A DNA stretch of 64,000 nucleotides from Pseudomonas viridiflava (GTDB lineage: Bacteria; Pseudomonadota; Gammaproteobacteria; Pseudomonadales; Pseudomonadaceae): NCBI RefSeq assembly GCF_900590755.1, contig NZ_UUOC01000012.1, positions 1 to 64,000 on the forward strand, written 5' to 3'. Positions 41,173 through 51,914 of this stretch are shown piece by piece (within the stretch, counting starts at the first letter, position 1; each line of letters starts with the position of its first letter). Made by a program: the position numbers and the translations under genes. The notes under the pieces were generated by a model that saw only the letters and a list, made by a program, of their open reading frames with translations, was not told the DNA's origin and ran no database searches.

Positions 41173-42221
41173 GATCCGAGCGCTTCTCTGGATGGGATGG
41201 TTTCAGCGTGGGCAGTACCGGCGGGCACTTGTCCCGTTGACTCAAGAAGCTGTTCAGCGCAGCGCAATTGATCGCTCAAGTGGGCGATCTGTTCCGGATC
41301 GGCACTCAGCGTCTGGGCTTTTTTCAATGCAGCGCGTGCCATGGCCAGCTGAACCTTGGCCCGCTTGACGTCTGCGGTGACTACTTTTGCCTGCGCCGCC
41401 ACAACTTCGACCGGTGTCCCGGCCAGAAGCCCGGCCAATGCCTGCTCGGCAGCTTCGTATTCGCTTTGCAGTTCGACCAGTCGTGCGGCCTGTTCGGCAA
41501 TCGGCGGATGACCGAATGCCTTGAGTGATTTGTTCAGTTGAGCACGGCTCATGGTCAGAGCAATCCGCGCTTTCTTCACTGCCGTGTCGTCACCGGCTTC
41601 GGAGGGCGGCGGAGGCAGTGCAGGGGCAGCTGACGGCTTTTGCGCGCGGGCCAGGCGCTCTGCCTGCCGCCGCTCGTCCGCGCGCCGCAGTCGGGCATTG
41701 CGGGACTCAAAGCGTTGGCGTGCATGATCGCGTTTACGATTGCGGGTCTGCCGTTCTTGCGGTGTCTGGGCCAGGTCGCCGGTGATGGCGATGACGTTCG
41801 ACGAAGGGAGCGATGTCTGACCCGCTGAAATGGGCAGCATGTCGATACAGTCAACGGGGCAGGGCGCCACACACAGGTCGCAGCCAGTGCATTCATCGAC
41901 TATTACGGTGTGCATGAACTTGGCCGCGCCGACAATTGCATCCACCGGGCAGGCCTGAATGCATTTGGTGCAGCCGATGCATTCTGCCTCGCGAATGAAT
42001 GCCACCTGTGGCGGGGCATGACCGCGTTCCAGATCCAGATTCAGCACCGGCAGGTCCAGCAAATGCGCCAGCCCGGCAATGGTTTCATCGCCGCCCGGCG
42101 GGCATTTGTTGATCGCCTCGCCCTGAGCAATGCCTTGAGCATAAGGCAAGCAGCCCGGGTGACCGCATTTGCCACACTGAGTCTGTGGCAGTAGGGCATC
42201 GATGTTTTGAATAAGGTTCAT
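41169..42221 (-). CDS. rnfB: RnfB/RsxB-like ferredoxin, soluble and extended
   Basis: This 350-residue protein has an N-terminal 4Fe-4S site (C16, C19, C24, C40) like RnfB and then two ferredoxin-type 4Fe-4S sites (C81-C91 and C111-C121). It lacks the N-terminal membrane helix of true RnfB and has a 220-residue charged, helical C-terminal extension. No rnfA, C, D, G or E is present. It overlaps nth by four bases, suggesting a role linked to that Fe-S enzyme. The frame extends upstream through a REP element, which I excluded. Confidence 0.85.
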   Translation of the reverse strand: MNLIQNIDALLPQTQCGKCGHPGCLPYAQGIAQGEAINKCPPGGDETIAGLAHLLDLPVLNLDLERGHAPPQVAFIREAECIGCTKCIQACPVDAIVGAAKFMHTVIVDECTGCDLCVAPCPVDCIDMLPISAGQTSLPSSNVIAITGDLAQTPQERQTRNRKRDHARQRFESRNARLRRADERRQAERLARAQKPSAAPALPPPPSEAGDDTAVKKARIALTMSRAQLNKSLKAFGHPPIAEQAARLVELQSEYEAAEQALAGLLAGTPVEVVAAQAKVVTADVKRAKVQLAMARAALKKAQTLSADPEQIAHLSDQLRCAEQLLESTGQVPAGTAHAETIPSREALGS

Positions 42222-42295
42222 GGTCTTGCCGGGTTGCGAGCGGGTGATGGGATTTGCAAAGGTTAGTTTGTTCTGCGCGGCTGAATGTATGTCTC

Positions 42296-42385
42296 GTAGG
42301 ACCAGCTTTGACCGGGAGGAGGTCGACACAGCCGCGACATCTGTTTCGCCACAGATGCAGTCCTCCCGGCTAAAGCCGGTCCTAC
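42296..42385. repeat. REP doublet, family D, before the RnfB-like gene
   Basis: Inverted arms of GTAGGACCAGCTTTGACCGG and the complementary TAAAGCCGGTCCTAC lie between metG and the RnfB-like gene, in the latter's 5' region. Confidence 0.88.
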
Positions 42386-42427
42386 GGAGCGATGGGCTAG
42401 CAGCGAAACATAGACTTGCATCCAGAT

Positions 42428-42465
42428 AAAACAAACCCGATAGCAGCGGCACGGCTACTATCGGG
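42428..42465 (-). terminator. Terminator of metG
   Basis: CCCGATAG (42436) pairs with CTATCGGG (42458) with further pairing inside, and the minus strand continues into TTTGTTTT. Confidence 0.85.
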
Positions 42466-42477
42466 CTGCTACCCGCT

Positions 42478-44526
42478 TTATTTGATGCGCTGACCCGGTT
42501 TGGCACCGCTATCCGGGCTGAGCAGGTAGATCTCTTCGCCGCCAGGGCCCGCGGCCATCACCATGCCTTCGGACATGCCAAAGCGCATTTTCCGTGGCTT
42601 GAGGTTGGCAATCATCATCGTCAGGCGGCCTTCCAGTTCAGAAGGGTTCGGGTAGGCGCTCTTGATGCCCGAGAACACGTTGCGCTGCTCGTCGCCGATA
42701 TCCAGTGTCAGGCGCAGCAGTTTGTCTGCGCCTTCGACATGCTCGGCCTTGAGGATGAGCGCCACGCGCAAGTCCACAGCCGCGAACGCATCGAACTCGA
42801 TCTCGCCAGCCAGTGGCTCTTTAAGCAGCTCGCCGTTGCCTTCAGGCGCCGCGCCGGTGTCCGTTGCGCTGGCGGTCAGGTCTTCCCTGGAGGCGGCGGT
42901 CATGGCTTCAACCTTGACCGGGTCAATACGGCTCATCAGCGCCTGGAACGGGTTCAACTGGTGGTTGGCCAGCAGCGTCTTGTGGTCATCCCAGGTCAGT
43001 GGCGCGACGTTGAGGAACTTCTCTGCGTCGGCGGCCAGCAGCGGCAGTACAGGCTTGAGGAAGATCACCAATTGGCGGAACAGGTTGACGCCCAGTGCGC
43101 AGACCGCCTGAACTTCGTCCTGTTTGCCTTCCTGTTTGGCCAGCGACCAGGGGGCCTTTTCCGCGATGTAGGCGTTGGCACGGTCGGCCAGGCCCATGAT
43201 TTCACGCATGGCACGGGCGAAGTCGCGGGCTTCATAGGCTTCGGCGATCCCTGGCGCGGCGGCCAGGAAGGCGTCGGTCAGCTCTGGCGCAGCATTCTCG
43301 GCCACCATCACGCCGGCATTGCCTTTGTGGATGAAGCCGGCGCATCGGCTGGCGATGTTCACCACCTTGCCGATCAGGTCCGAATTGACCTTTTGCACGA
43401 AGTCTTCGAGGTTCAGGTCGAGATCGTCCACACCTTTGCCGAGTTTGGCTGCGTAGTAGTAACGCAGGTATTCCGGCGACAGGTGGTCCAGATAGGTGCG
43501 CGCCTTGATGAAGGTGCCGCGGGATTTCGACATCTTCTGGCCGTTGACGGTCAGGTAGCCGTGAACGTTGATACCGGTCGGCTTGCGCAGACCCGCGCCT
43601 TCGAGCATCGCTGGCCAGAACAGGGCGTGGAAGTTGACGATGTCCTTGCCGATGAAGTGGTACAGCTCGGTGGTGGAGTCTTTGGCCCAGTAGGCGTCGA
43701 AGTCCAGATCCGGGCGGCGGGCGCACAGATTCTTGAAGCTGGCCATGTAGCCTACGGGTGCATCCAGCCACACATAGAAATACTTGCCCGGCTCGTCAGG
43801 GATCTCGAAACCGAAGTACGGCGCATCACGGGAGATGTCCCACTGCTGCAGCCCGGCGTCCAGCCACTCGGCAATCTTGTTCGCCACGGCGTCCTGCAGA
43901 GTGCCGCTGCGGGTCCAGCTTTTCAGCATGGCGTCGAAGGCGGGCAGATCGAAGAAGAAGTGTTTGGAATCCTTGAGCACCGGCGTTGCGCCTGAAATCG
44001 CCGATTTCGGGTCTTTCAGATCGGTGGGCGCATAGGTGGCGCCGCATTTTTCGCAGTTGTCGCCGTACTGGTCCTCAGTGCCACATTTCGGGCAGGTGCC
44101 CTTGATGAAGCGGTCGGCCAGGAACATTTTCTTTTCCGGGTCGAAATACTGGGTGATGGAGCGGGTCGCAATGTGCCCGGCATCACGCAGGCGGGTGTAG
44201 ATCATGCTCGCCAGCTCGCGGTTTTCATCCGAGTGTGTCGAGTGGAAATTATCGAAGTCCACCAGGAAGTCGCTGAAGTCCGCGCTGTGCTCGGCCTTGA
44301 CGTTGTCGATCAGCTGCTCCGGAGTGATGCCTTCTTTTTCGGCGCGCAGCATGATTGCCGAACCATGAGCGTCGTCCGCGCAGACATAAATGCATTGGTT
44401 GCCGCGATGCTTCTGAAAGCGCACCCACATATCTGTCTGGATGTACTCAAGCATATGGCCAAGGTGGATAGAACCATTGGCATAGGGCAGGGCGCTGGTG
44501 ACGAGGATCTTGCGTGGCTCGGACAT
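42478..44526 (-). CDS. metG: Methionyl-tRNA synthetase
   Basis: This 682-residue class I synthetase has HIGH as IHLGH near residue 22, a zinc knuckle with CPKCG and CEKCG, KMSKS near 335, and a C-terminal tRNA-binding domain ([20 protein letters not shown]). It charges tRNA-Met. It faces away from mrp across a 371-base gap. Confidence 0.98.
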   Translation of the reverse strand: MSEPRKILVTSALPYANGSIHLGHMLEYIQTDMWVRFQKHRGNQCIYVCADDAHGSAIMLRAEKEGITPEQLIDNVKAEHSADFSDFLVDFDNFHSTHSDENRELASMIYTRLRDAGHIATRSITQYFDPEKKMFLADRFIKGTCPKCGTEDQYGDNCEKCGATYAPTDLKDPKSAISGATPVLKDSKHFFFDLPAFDAMLKSWTRSGTLQDAVANKIAEWLDAGLQQWDISRDAPYFGFEIPDEPGKYFYVWLDAPVGYMASFKNLCARRPDLDFDAYWAKDSTTELYHFIGKDIVNFHALFWPAMLEGAGLRKPTGINVHGYLTVNGQKMSKSRGTFIKARTYLDHLSPEYLRYYYAAKLGKGVDDLDLNLEDFVQKVNSDLIGKVVNIASRCAGFIHKGNAGVMVAENAAPELTDAFLAAAPGIAEAYEARDFARAMREIMGLADRANAYIAEKAPWSLAKQEGKQDEVQAVCALGVNLFRQLVIFLKPVLPLLAADAEKFLNVAPLTWDDHKTLLANHQLNPFQALMSRIDPVKVEAMTAASREDLTASATDTGAAPEGNGELLKEPLAGEIEFDAFAAVDLRVALILKAEHVEGADKLLRLTLDIGDEQRNVFSGIKSAYPNPSELEGRLTMMIANLKPRKMRFGMSEGMVMAAGPGGEEIYLLSPDSGAKPGQRIK

Positions 44527-44897
44527 GGGGCTCGGCTACTTGAAGTGAAACGGAGGTCGGCCACTATAAAGGTCTGAGCGATTTTTTTCATCCTGCGCTG
44601 ACTGTAGGAATTGATCCTCTGAATCTGACGTATTTCCCTGTAGGAGCGAGCTTGCTCGCGATTGCGGTGGTTCAGTCGATAAGTTGATGCCTGATCTGAC
44701 GCTATCGCGAGCAAGCTCACTCCTACAGTTTTGTGTTTTTTCAGGCACGCCTCTGTCCTGTAGGCGTTGTCAGAGGTTACGACGGCGACGAAAGCAGTTT
44801 GCGTTTTCAGAGACATTTTCGACCGCCGCATGCTCAGGCTCCGCAGAAGAGTTAGGATAGCCGCCTGTTTTAGTCTGCCTTTATTCGGGAGTAGCCC
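44527..44897. other. Divergent intergenic region metG-mrp with a REP doublet
   Basis: This region holds the promoters of metG and mrp and a family B REP at 44640-44726. After the REP comes TTTTGTGTTTTTTCAGG, which is nearly the same sequence as that after the REP at 19460, so the two elements share a longer unit. No gene found. Confidence 0.55.
44640..44726. repeat. REP doublet, family B
   Basis: Arms GTAGGAGCGAGCTTGCTCGC and GCGAGCAAGCTCACTCCTAC with a spacer. Confidence 0.9.
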
Positions 44898-45992
44898 ATG
44901 AGCGCTGTTAATCGCGCAGCGGTGGAAGCCGTCCTTCGCCAATATACCGATCCCTATTTGAATCAGGACCCGGTGACTGCCGGGTGTGTTCGCGCCATCG
45001 AAATCGAGGGCGAGCGTGTCAGTGTCCAGCTAGAACTGGGCTACGCCGCAGGATTGTTCAAGAGCGGCTGGGCGCAGATGCTGCAGATTGCTATTGAAGG
45101 TCTCGATGGCGTGACGTCGGCCAAGGTCGATATCCGCTGCGTGATCGAAGCGCACAAGGCTCAAGGGCAAATCCCCGGCCTGGCCAATGTGAAGAACATT
45201 GTTGCCGTGGCTTCGGGCAAGGGCGGGGTGGGCAAATCCACCACGGCGGCCAACCTGGCCCTGGCCCTGGCGCGTGAAGGTGCGCGGGTCGGCATTCTTG
45301 ATGCGGATATTTACGGTCCGAGTCAGGGTGTGATGTTTGGTATCCCTGAGGGTACGCGGCCAAAAATCAAGGATCAGAAGTGGTTTGTGCCGATTGAGTC
45401 CCATGGCGTTGAAGTCATGTCCATGGCGTTTCTGACCGACGACAACACGCCGATGGTCTGGCGCGGCCCGATGGTCTCCGGTGCCTTGCTGCAATTGATC
45501 ACCCAGACCGCGTGGAATGACCTGGATTATCTGGTCATCGATATGCCGCCGGGCACCGGTGATATTCAACTGACCCTGGCGCAGAAAGTGCCGGTGGCCG
45601 GTGCGGTCATCGTGACTACTCCGCAGGATCTGGCGTTGCTGGATGCGCGCAAAGGCGTCGAGATGTTCCGCAAGGTCAACATTCCGGTGCTGGGCGTGGT
45701 GGAAAACATGGCGGTGCACATCTGCTCCAATTGCGGCCATGCAGAGCACCTGTTCGGTGAGGGCGGGGGTGAGAAGCTGGCTGCGCAGTATGACGTTGAG
45801 TTGCTGGCGTCACTGCCCTTGTCGATGCTGATTCGTGAACAGGCCGATGCAGGCAAGCCTACGGCGATTGCCGAGCCGGAAAGCCAGATTGCGATGGTTT
45901 ATCAGGAACTGGCGCGCCACGTGGGGGCGCGGATTGTGTTGCAGGAAGCGGCGAGCCCTGCGATGCCGAGTATTTCTGTTAGCGATGATTGA
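44898..45992 (+). CDS. apbC: Mrp/ApbC iron-sulfur carrier ATPase
   Basis: This 364-residue P-loop protein has ASGKGGVGKST at about residue 103, DADIYGPSQG, and CSNCGHAEHLFG as the cluster-binding pair. A MIP18-like domain fills the first 90 residues. It carries and transfers Fe-S clusters. With nth, the RnfB-like gene, grxD and bfr within 15 kb, the region is rich in Fe-S and iron functions. ATG follows GGGAG. Confidence 0.96.
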   Translation: MSAVNRAAVEAVLRQYTDPYLNQDPVTAGCVRAIEIEGERVSVQLELGYAAGLFKSGWAQMLQIAIEGLDGVTSAKVDIRCVIEAHKAQGQIPGLANVKNIVAVASGKGGVGKSTTAANLALALAREGARVGILDADIYGPSQGVMFGIPEGTRPKIKDQKWFVPIESHGVEVMSMAFLTDDNTPMVWRGPMVSGALLQLITQTAWNDLDYLVIDMPPGTGDIQLTLAQKVPVAGAVIVTTPQDLALLDARKGVEMFRKVNIPVLGVVENMAVHICSNCGHAEHLFGEGGGEKLAAQYDVELLASLPLSMLIREQADAGKPTAIAEPESQIAMVYQELARHVGARIVLQEAASPAMPSISVSDD

Positions 45993-46035
45993 TGGGGGAT
46001 TTTCTATAGACGCTGGCTCTGCAGGAGCTGGCTCT

Positions 46036-46106
46036 GTAGGAGCTGCCTGGGGCTGCGAATGGCGGTGTGTCAGGAAGACCGCTTTCGCAGCCTTCGGCAG
46101 CTCCTA
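46036..46106. repeat. REP doublet, family A
   Basis: Inverted family A arms follow the mrp stop. The left arm starts again just upstream (GCAGGAGCTGGCTCT) as a partial third arm. Confidence 0.85.
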
Positions 46107-46130
46107 GAGGGCCGGGGTTTTCTAGAGGCA

Positions 46131-46163
46131 TAAAAAAACCCCGCCGAAGCGGGGTTCTTTTTA
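46131..46163. terminator. Bidirectional terminator between mrp and the cold-shock gene
   Basis: AACCCCGC and GCGGGGTT pair around CGAA, with an A-run before and T-run after. It ends the minus-strand cold-shock gene and may also end mrp. Confidence 0.93.
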
Positions 46164-46179
46164 AGCGAATAAGTACAAG

Positions 46180-46389
46180 TTAGATAACTTGAACTTCTTC
46201 AGCTTGCATGCCTTTCTGACCGCGGGTAGCGATGAAAGAAACCTGTTGGCCTTCTTTCAGGCTTTTGAAGCCGTCGGATTGGATAGCTTTGAAGTGTACG
46301 AACAGGTCGTCACCGGATTGTGGAGTGATGAAGCCGAAGCCTTTTTCATCGTTGAACCACTTAACGGTACCAGTTTGGCGATTAGACAT
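46180..46389 (-). CDS. Cold-shock protein, CspA family
   Basis: This 69-residue cold-shock domain has KGFGFIT and LFVHF. It is close to, but not the same as, the gene at 1.33 kb (for example SNRQTG against STRQSG). An RNA chaperone. The 310 bases upstream are consistent with a long leader, as is usual in this family. GGAGATACACC precedes the ATG. Confidence 0.96.
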   Translation of the reverse strand: MSNRQTGTVKWFNDEKGFGFITPQSGDDLFVHFKAIQSDGFKSLKEGQQVSFIATRGQKGMQAEEVQVI

Positions 46390-46699
46390 GGTGTATCTCC
46401 TTGGACAAAGTTAACTGCGACTCAGGAAGAACCCTGGCCGAGACTGAGTGCAAAGAGCAGGAAAAATTCTTGGAGATGGTTGGATCGAAATTCAACATCG
46501 TGTAGAGATTCTCAGTGACACAAGCAACACAGTGACGCCACCTTAACGCTTTTTTTGTAACGTGCCAACACTCTGATGAGGATTATTTCCATTAGCGTGC
46601 AAAGCTTCTGTCGACACCCCTTGCACAGCCTTTGAACGCAGCGCCTGCGCCCGGTAAGATGCCGGACATATTTTTTCACCTCGCTATCAGGACATTGCC
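46390..46699. other. Divergent region, cold-shock leader and dcd promoter
   Basis: This 310-base gap is AT-richer near the centre. It should hold the leader of the cold-shock gene on the minus strand and the dcd promoter on the plus strand. I found no REP doublet or ORF. Confidence 0.5.
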
Positions 46700-47266
46700 A
46701 TGAGCATCAAATCGGACAAGTGGATTCGCCGCATGGCGCAAGAGCACGGCATGATCGAGCCTTTCGTCGAGCGCCAGATGCGTGGTGAAGGCGCTGACCG
46801 GCTGATCTCCTACGGCGTCTCCAGCTACGGCTACGACGTGCGTTGCGCGGATGAATTCAAGGTTTTCACCAACATCAATTCCGCTACCGTTGATCCGAAG
46901 AACTTCGATGAGAAGAGCTTCGTCGACATCAAGAGCGACGTTTGCATCATCCCGCCGAACTCCTTTGCCCTGGCCCGCACCGTCGAATACTTCCGTATTC
47001 CGCGCAATGTATTGACCATCTGTCTGGGAAAAAGCACCTACGCCCGTTGCGGGATCATCGTCAACGTGACGCCGCTTGAGCCGGAATGGGAAGGTCATGT
47101 GACGCTGGAGTTCTCCAACACCACCACCTTGCCAGCAAAGATCTACGCCAATGAAGGCGTAGCGCAGATGCTGTTCCTTGAGTCCGACGAGGAATGCGAA
47201 ATTTCCTATAAGGATCGTGACGGCAAATATCAGGGTCAGCGCGGTGTAACCCTGCCTCGTGCGTGA
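46700..47266 (+). CDS. dcd: dCTP deaminase
   Basis: This 188-residue trimeric enzyme deaminates dCTP to dUTP for thymidylate synthesis. [20 protein letters not shown] and the late [19 protein letters not shown] with its catalytic glutamate are typical. AGGA precedes the ATG. Single gene. Confidence 0.97.
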   Translation: MSIKSDKWIRRMAQEHGMIEPFVERQMRGEGADRLISYGVSSYGYDVRCADEFKVFTNINSATVDPKNFDEKSFVDIKSDVCIIPPNSFALARTVEYFRIPRNVLTICLGKSTYARCGIIVNVTPLEPEWEGHVTLEFSNTTTLPAKIYANEGVAQMLFLESDEECEISYKDRDGKYQGQRGVTLPRA

Positions 47267-47390
47267 TTGATCAGATATTTGTTACCGTTGATCACGGCGA
47301 AATTGAATTAGTCCTCATTTCGGCACTCTATTGACTGAACCGCTCCTTCTCACCCGATCCGGGAGGGAGCTAACGCTCAGGAGTGCCTTT

Positions 47391-47609
47391 ATGAAGATGC
47401 AATCGAATGCCAGCGCCGAAGGGCCTGACCCGCGAGAGAATCATGTTGGTCTGCTAGCCTGGTCGTTACTCGCCCAACCGCAGCTGAACATGGTTGGCGG
47501 CGGCATCCCCGGACAACCTGATCCAGATAGCCCGAACGATTACCCAGAGCCGACAGAACCCGGTGAACCAACCCTGCCGGATGAGCCACCTCCCGCTCCT
47601 GTCGCATGA
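47391..47609 (+). CDS. Small proline-rich protein, unknown
   Basis: This 72-residue protein has no known domain. The C-terminal half is rich in proline and acidic residues (GGGIPGQPDPDSPNDYPEPT). Similar small Pro/Asp-rich tails are found in Pseudomonas hypothetical proteins, from memory. ATG 47391 with AGGAG upstream is preferred over an upstream TTG. Confidence 0.6.
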   Translation: MKMQSNASAEGPDPRENHVGLLAWSLLAQPQLNMVGGGIPGQPDPDSPNDYPEPTEPGEPTLPDEPPPAPVA

Positions 47610-47718
47610 ATTCAACTCATGACATGCTGGCGCATCCATTGGCCAGCTTCGTCATGGGTGTATGTTTTTCCCAGGATTAAAGCTCAAACAGGGAGCGATA
47701 CTGTCGGGTTGAACCGTT

Positions 47719-48375
47719 TCAGCTCGCTTCCCAGATCGTCCCGTCTCCCACCACAAATATCTTGCTGTCTTGAGTCGCTTCGATATTGAACCCGCCGGTG
47801 AACGCACCGAATGCGGGCAGCAGGCTCATGCTTCCACGCAGATAAAAACAGGCCAGGCGCAGCGACTGCCGCCCGCGCCCGCGCAGCCGGTAGACCGGAT
47901 GCACATGCCCAGCCAATACATGATGTGTAGCGTGCGGGTCAGGCTCGTGTTGCAGAGCAAAAGGTCCCAGCAACAGGGGTTCCGGGACGGTTTCGATCTT
48001 CAGCGCCGGCGGAGGGTCGCCTGCTCGTTTGTCGTGGTTCCCTCTAATCAGGGTGATTTCAAGCGCCGGGTGCTGAGAGCGCCACTGGGCAATGGACTCA
48101 AGCGTAGCGGGCGCTCGCGACTCTGGTGCGTGCAGGAAGTCGCCGAGAAAGATCAACCTGTCACACGGGTAGCGCTTGAGCAGATTATCCAGGCGATCCA
48201 GATTGTTTTGCGTCGTGCCGTGGGGCACCGGCTGGCCGAGCTTGCGGTAGGCCGCCGCCTTACCGAAATGCACATCGGCAATCAACAGCGCGCGATAGTC
48301 AGGGTAATAGACGGCTTTGTCCGCCAGCAGCCAGAGTTCAGCACCTGCCAGAGTGATCGAAAGGTGAGGGCTCAT
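47719..48375 (-). CDS. pdeM: Ligase-associated metallophosphoesterase (MPE)
   Basis: This 218-residue calcineurin-like phosphoesterase has [26 protein letters not shown] and [10 protein letters not shown], the full two-metal set. Its P. putida relative, MPE, is a Mn-dependent single-strand DNA endonuclease in a four-gene repair cluster. Its ATG overlaps the helicase stop by four bases, so both are coupled. Confidence 0.93.
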   Translation of the reverse strand: MSPHLSITLAGAELWLLADKAVYYPDYRALLIADVHFGKAAAYRKLGQPVPHGTTQNNLDRLDNLLKRYPCDRLIFLGDFLHAPESRAPATLESIAQWRSQHPALEITLIRGNHDKRAGDPPPALKIETVPEPLLLGPFALQHEPDPHATHHVLAGHVHPVYRLRGRGRQSLRLACFYLRGSMSLLPAFGAFTGGFNIEATQDSKIFVVGDGTIWEAS

Positions 48376-50861
48376 GTGGCGTCAGGCCCGGCGGCTTTTT
48401 CCAGATCACGCACCATTCGGGCGATCCGGTCGGCGAGTTTTTCCGAGCTGAGGCTTTCGCGCATGCGTTCCACCAGCAGCGGAAAGGCCATGGGCGTGGC
48501 CCGTTTGATGATGTGCAAATCCAGAGTCCGCTGATTGATCCGTTGCAAAGTGTGCTCCAGCCTCGCCACATCCAGTTCCTGACGCAGCACCTCTTCCTGA
48601 GCCTGAGTCAGCAGCAGGTTACCGGCGTCATATTGTTTGAATACCTCAAAGAACAGCCCGCTGGAGGCCTGCAACTGGCGGTTGCTTTTGGGGGCGCCGG
48701 GATAGCCCGAGAACACCAGCCCGGCAATGCGGGCGATTTCCCGGAAGCGCCGCAGGGCCAGTTCGCCCGCGTTGAGGCTGGCCATGATGTCCGCCAGCAG
48801 GTGCTCTTCGCTGAACAGCTCGGTATTCAGGTGAGTACTCCAGTCCACCTCGGTGGCGCTGAGCAGCTCGAAGCCGTAGTCGTTGACGGCGATGGAGAAG
48901 GTCAGCGGTTCATGTCGACTCAAGCGCCAGGCCAGCAAACTGGCCAGGCCCAAGTGCACATGTCGCCCGGCGAAAGGGTAAAGAAACAGATGCCAGCCTT
49001 CCCTGGATTTCAGGGCTTCGGCCAGCAGCGTTTGTTCCCGGGGCAGGGCGGACCATTGCCGCTGGATCTCCAGCAAAGGTTTCACTGCCTGCATTTCCGG
49101 GCTATGGAATTCTCCCCGAGCCGCCGCATCGAATTTTGTCACCACGGCATTGGCCAACTCGTTTGAAAGCGGCATTCGCCCGCCATTCCAGCGCGGCACT
49201 GCGGCTTTTTTGGTGGTGGCGCGTTTCACGTAGGCGGTCATGTTTTCGACCCGGACCAATTCCAGCAAGCGCCCGCCAAATAAAAAACCATCCCCAGGTT
49301 TCAGTCGGGCGATGAAGCCTTCCTCGACGCTGCCCAGCGAACCCCCACCGCCGCCTTTCTTCCAGTATTTAACGTTGATGCTGGCGTCGCTGACGATGGT
49401 GCCGATGCTCATGCGATGGCGTCGTGCCAAGCGCGCGTCCGGCACACGCCAGATGCCCTGCTCGTCCGGCTCCACACGCCGGTAATCCGGATAGGCCGTC
49501 AACGAATGGCCGCCGTGGCGCACGAAGGCCAGTGCCCACTGCCATTCTTCATCGCTCAGATCGCGATAGGCCCAAGCGCTTCGAACCTCAATCAGCAGCT
49601 GATCCGGGTCGAAGCCACCACCCAACGCCATGCTGACCAAGTGCTGGACCAGCACATCCAGTGGTTTGTGGGGCGATTCTCGAGGTTCGATCATCCGCGC
49701 CGCCACCGCGTCGTGGGCGGCTGCGGCTTCCACCAGCTCCAGACTGTGGGTCGGCACCAAAGTGACCCGCGAAGGGCGACCGGGGGCGTGGCCGGAGCGA
49801 CCGGCACGCTGCATCAGCCGCGCCACGCCTTTGGGGGAGCCGATCTGCAGCACCCGTTCCACCGGAAGAAAGTCCACACCCAAGTCCAGGCTCGAGGTGC
49901 AGACCACTGCTTTGAGATGACCTTCTTTAAGCGCACGCTCGACCCAGTCGCGCACTTCACGGGCCAGAGAGCCGTGATGCAGAGCAATTAGCCCAGCCCA
50001 GTCTGGTCGAGCCTCCAGCAGCGCCTGATACCAGATTTCCGATTGCGCACGCGTGTTGGTGAACAGCAGGCAACTGGCGCTGCTTTCCACTTCAGCCAGT
50101 ACCTGCGGCAACATGCGCAGGCCCATATGCCCCGCCCACGGGAAGCGTTCAATGGCAGGCGGCAATAAGGTGTCGACCAACAGCTCTTTGCTGACCTTCC
50201 CCTGGACACTGATGCCGTCGTCACCGAGCAAAACCTGCTGGGCATGCTGCTGATTGCCCAGCGTCGCGGAAACGCCCCACACGATCAGTTTCGGATTCCA
50301 CTGGCGCAGGCGGGCCAGCGCCAATTGCAATTGCACGCCGCGCTTGTTGCCGATCAGCTCGTGCCATTCGTCCACCACCACCATTTTCAAACTCGAAAAG
50401 GTGCTCATGGCATCCGCTCGGGTTTGCAGCAGGGTCAGGCTTTCGGGTGTGGTGATCAGCGCTGTCGGCAGGCGTCGGCCTTGTTTGGCGCGCTCGCTGC
50501 TACTGGTGTCGCCTGTGCGCAGGCCGACGGTCCACGGGATGTTCAAATCCCCCAACGGCGCTTCTAATGCTCGCGCGGTGTCGGCGGCCAGGGCGCGCAT
50601 GGGGGTTATCCACAGCACGCTCAGCGGTGCGGCCGGTGGTTTGCGCTTGCGAGGCTTTTCGTCGGTAGCGGGTTTGTTGGCCTGGGCAAACCGATTGAGC
50701 GCCGCGAACCATACCGCATAGGTTTTACCAGAGCCGGTACTGGCATGCAGCAGACCCGATTGCCCTTGCTTGACGGCGGACCAGACCTCTTTCTGAAAAG
50801 CGAAAGGCTTCCAGCCGCGTGCCGAAAACCATTGCTGAGCGAAATCTTTGGGTCTGCTCAT
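48372..50861 (-). CDS. Ligase-associated Lhr-Core DNA helicase
   Basis: This 829-residue superfamily 2 helicase has Walker [13 protein letters not shown], a DEWH box ([11 protein letters not shown]), a Q-rich motif VI ([14 protein letters not shown]) and the winged-helix and C-terminal domain of the Lhr core. It belongs with MPE, an ATP-dependent ligase and an SNM1-like exonuclease as a DNA repair cluster. Here the ligase and exonuclease lie 4.8 kb away, beyond an amino acid transporter operon. Confidence 0.95.
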   Translation of the reverse strand: MSRPKDFAQQWFSARGWKPFAFQKEVWSAVKQGQSGLLHASTGSGKTYAVWFAALNRFAQANKPATDEKPRKRKPPAAPLSVLWITPMRALAADTARALEAPLGDLNIPWTVGLRTGDTSSSERAKQGRRLPTALITTPESLTLLQTRADAMSTFSSLKMVVVDEWHELIGNKRGVQLQLALARLRQWNPKLIVWGVSATLGNQQHAQQVLLGDDGISVQGKVSKELLVDTLLPPAIERFPWAGHMGLRMLPQVLAEVESSASCLLFTNTRAQSEIWYQALLEARPDWAGLIALHHGSLAREVRDWVERALKEGHLKAVVCTSSLDLGVDFLPVERVLQIGSPKGVARLMQRAGRSGHAPGRPSRVTLVPTHSLELVEAAAAHDAVAARMIEPRESPHKPLDVLVQHLVSMALGGGFDPDQLLIEVRSAWAYRDLSDEEWQWALAFVRHGGHSLTAYPDYRRVEPDEQGIWRVPDARLARRHRMSIGTIVSDASINVKYWKKGGGGGSLGSVEEGFIARLKPGDGFLFGGRLLELVRVENMTAYVKRATTKKAAVPRWNGGRMPLSNELANAVVTKFDAAARGEFHSPEMQAVKPLLEIQRQWSALPREQTLLAEALKSREGWHLFLYPFAGRHVHLGLASLLAWRLSRHEPLTFSIAVNDYGFELLSATEVDWSTHLNTELFSEEHLLADIMASLNAGELALRRFREIARIAGLVFSGYPGAPKSNRQLQASSGLFFEVFKQYDAGNLLLTQAQEEVLRQELDVARLEHTLQRINQRTLDLHIIKRATPMAFPLLVERMRESLSSEKLADRIARMVRDLEKAAGPDAT

Positions 50862-50982
50862 GCGCTGCGGTGTGCTCTGATTAGGGGGTATTTCAGAGAC
50901 AGCAGAGGGGAGGGGTTAGTTTTACCGAAGGTTGATGAGCCACCTTTGGGAGATTCTATGTTGGCCTGCAATGCACTTTCTA

Positions 50983-51087
50983 GTGGGACCGGCCGGGCGG
51001 CGCTCCGCTTTAGCCGGGAAGAGGTCGGTACATCCTCCCGATATCTATCGTCTGAAATGCCGCATTCCCGGCTAAAGCCGGTCCCAC
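50983..51087. repeat. REP doublet, family D
   Basis: Arms of GGGACCGGCCGGGC/TTTAGCCGGGA and the reverse complement. The left arm carries an extra GGCGGCGCTCCGC stretch. It lies between the helicase and the transporter operon. Confidence 0.85.
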
Positions 51088-51137
51088 TTATTCAAATCCG
51101 CTTGCGAGCAAACCACAGGTTTTGCCCAGGGTGCTTC

Positions 51138-51902
51138 TTACTTCAAATTCCCACTCAAAAACTGCTGCAACCGCTCGCTCTTGGGATTGCCCAGCACTTC
51201 ATCCGGGTGGCCGGTCTCTTCGATCTGGCCCTGGTGCAGGAACACGATCTGGTTGGCGACTTTGCGAGCGAAGCTCATTTCGTGGGTGACCATGATCATG
51301 GTCCGGCCTTCTTCAGCCAGGCCTTGAATCACTTTTAACACCTCACCTACCAGCTCCGGATCGAGGGCCGAGGTAGGCTCGTCGAATAGCATGATTTCCG
51401 GTTCCATGGCCAAGGCACGGGCAATGGCCACACGCTGCTGCTGGCCACCCGACAGAAACGCCGGGTATTGATCGGCGACGCGAGCGGGCAGCCCGACCTT
51501 GTCCAGGTACTTGCGCGCCCGAGCCTCGGCTTCCGCTTTGGACACGCCCAGCACCCGGCGCGGGGCCATGGTGATGTTTTCCAGCACGGTCATGTGCGCC
51601 CACAGATTGAAATGCTGGAACACCATGGCCAGTCGCGTACGAATGCTTTGCAGCTCGTCCGGGTCGGCAACGCGCATACCGCCAGCGTCGCTGACCATCC
51701 GCACTTGCTGGCCGTCCAGGCTCATGGCGCCGTCGTCGGGTTGCTCAAGGAAATTGATGCAACGCAGGAAGGTGCTTTTGCCCGAGCCGCTGGCACCGAT
51801 CAGGCAGATGACATCACCGCTGCTGGCCTTGAGCGAAACGCCTTTGAGCACTTTGTTATCGCCGTAGCTTTTATGCAGGCCATCGATGGTCAGTTTGTAC
51901 AT
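51138..51902 (-). CDS. Polar amino acid ABC transporter ATPase
   Basis: This 254-residue ATPase is of the HisP/ArtP type, with Walker A GASGSGKST, signature LSGGQQQR and [13 protein letters not shown]. It ends the operon of a binding protein, two permeases and a deacylase. Twelve bases separate it from the deacylase stop. Basic or other polar amino acids are likely, by family. Confidence 0.93.
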   Translation of the reverse strand: MYKLTIDGLHKSYGDNKVLKGVSLKASSGDVICLIGASGSGKSTFLRCINFLEQPDDGAMSLDGQQVRMVSDAGGMRVADPDELQSIRTRLAMVFQHFNLWAHMTVLENITMAPRRVLGVSKAEAEARARKYLDKVGLPARVADQYPAFLSGGQQQRVAIARALAMEPEIMLFDEPTSALDPELVGEVLKVIQGLAEEGRTMIMVTHEMSFARKVANQIVFLHQGQIEETGHPDEVLGNPKSERLQQFLSGNLK

Positions 51903-51914
51903 GACAGGCAGTCC

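Noticed and set aside
42222..42506. 95 codons of upstream extension on the RnfB-like gene
   Set aside because: The extension runs through a REP doublet and a low-complexity leader; the known family start is at 42221.
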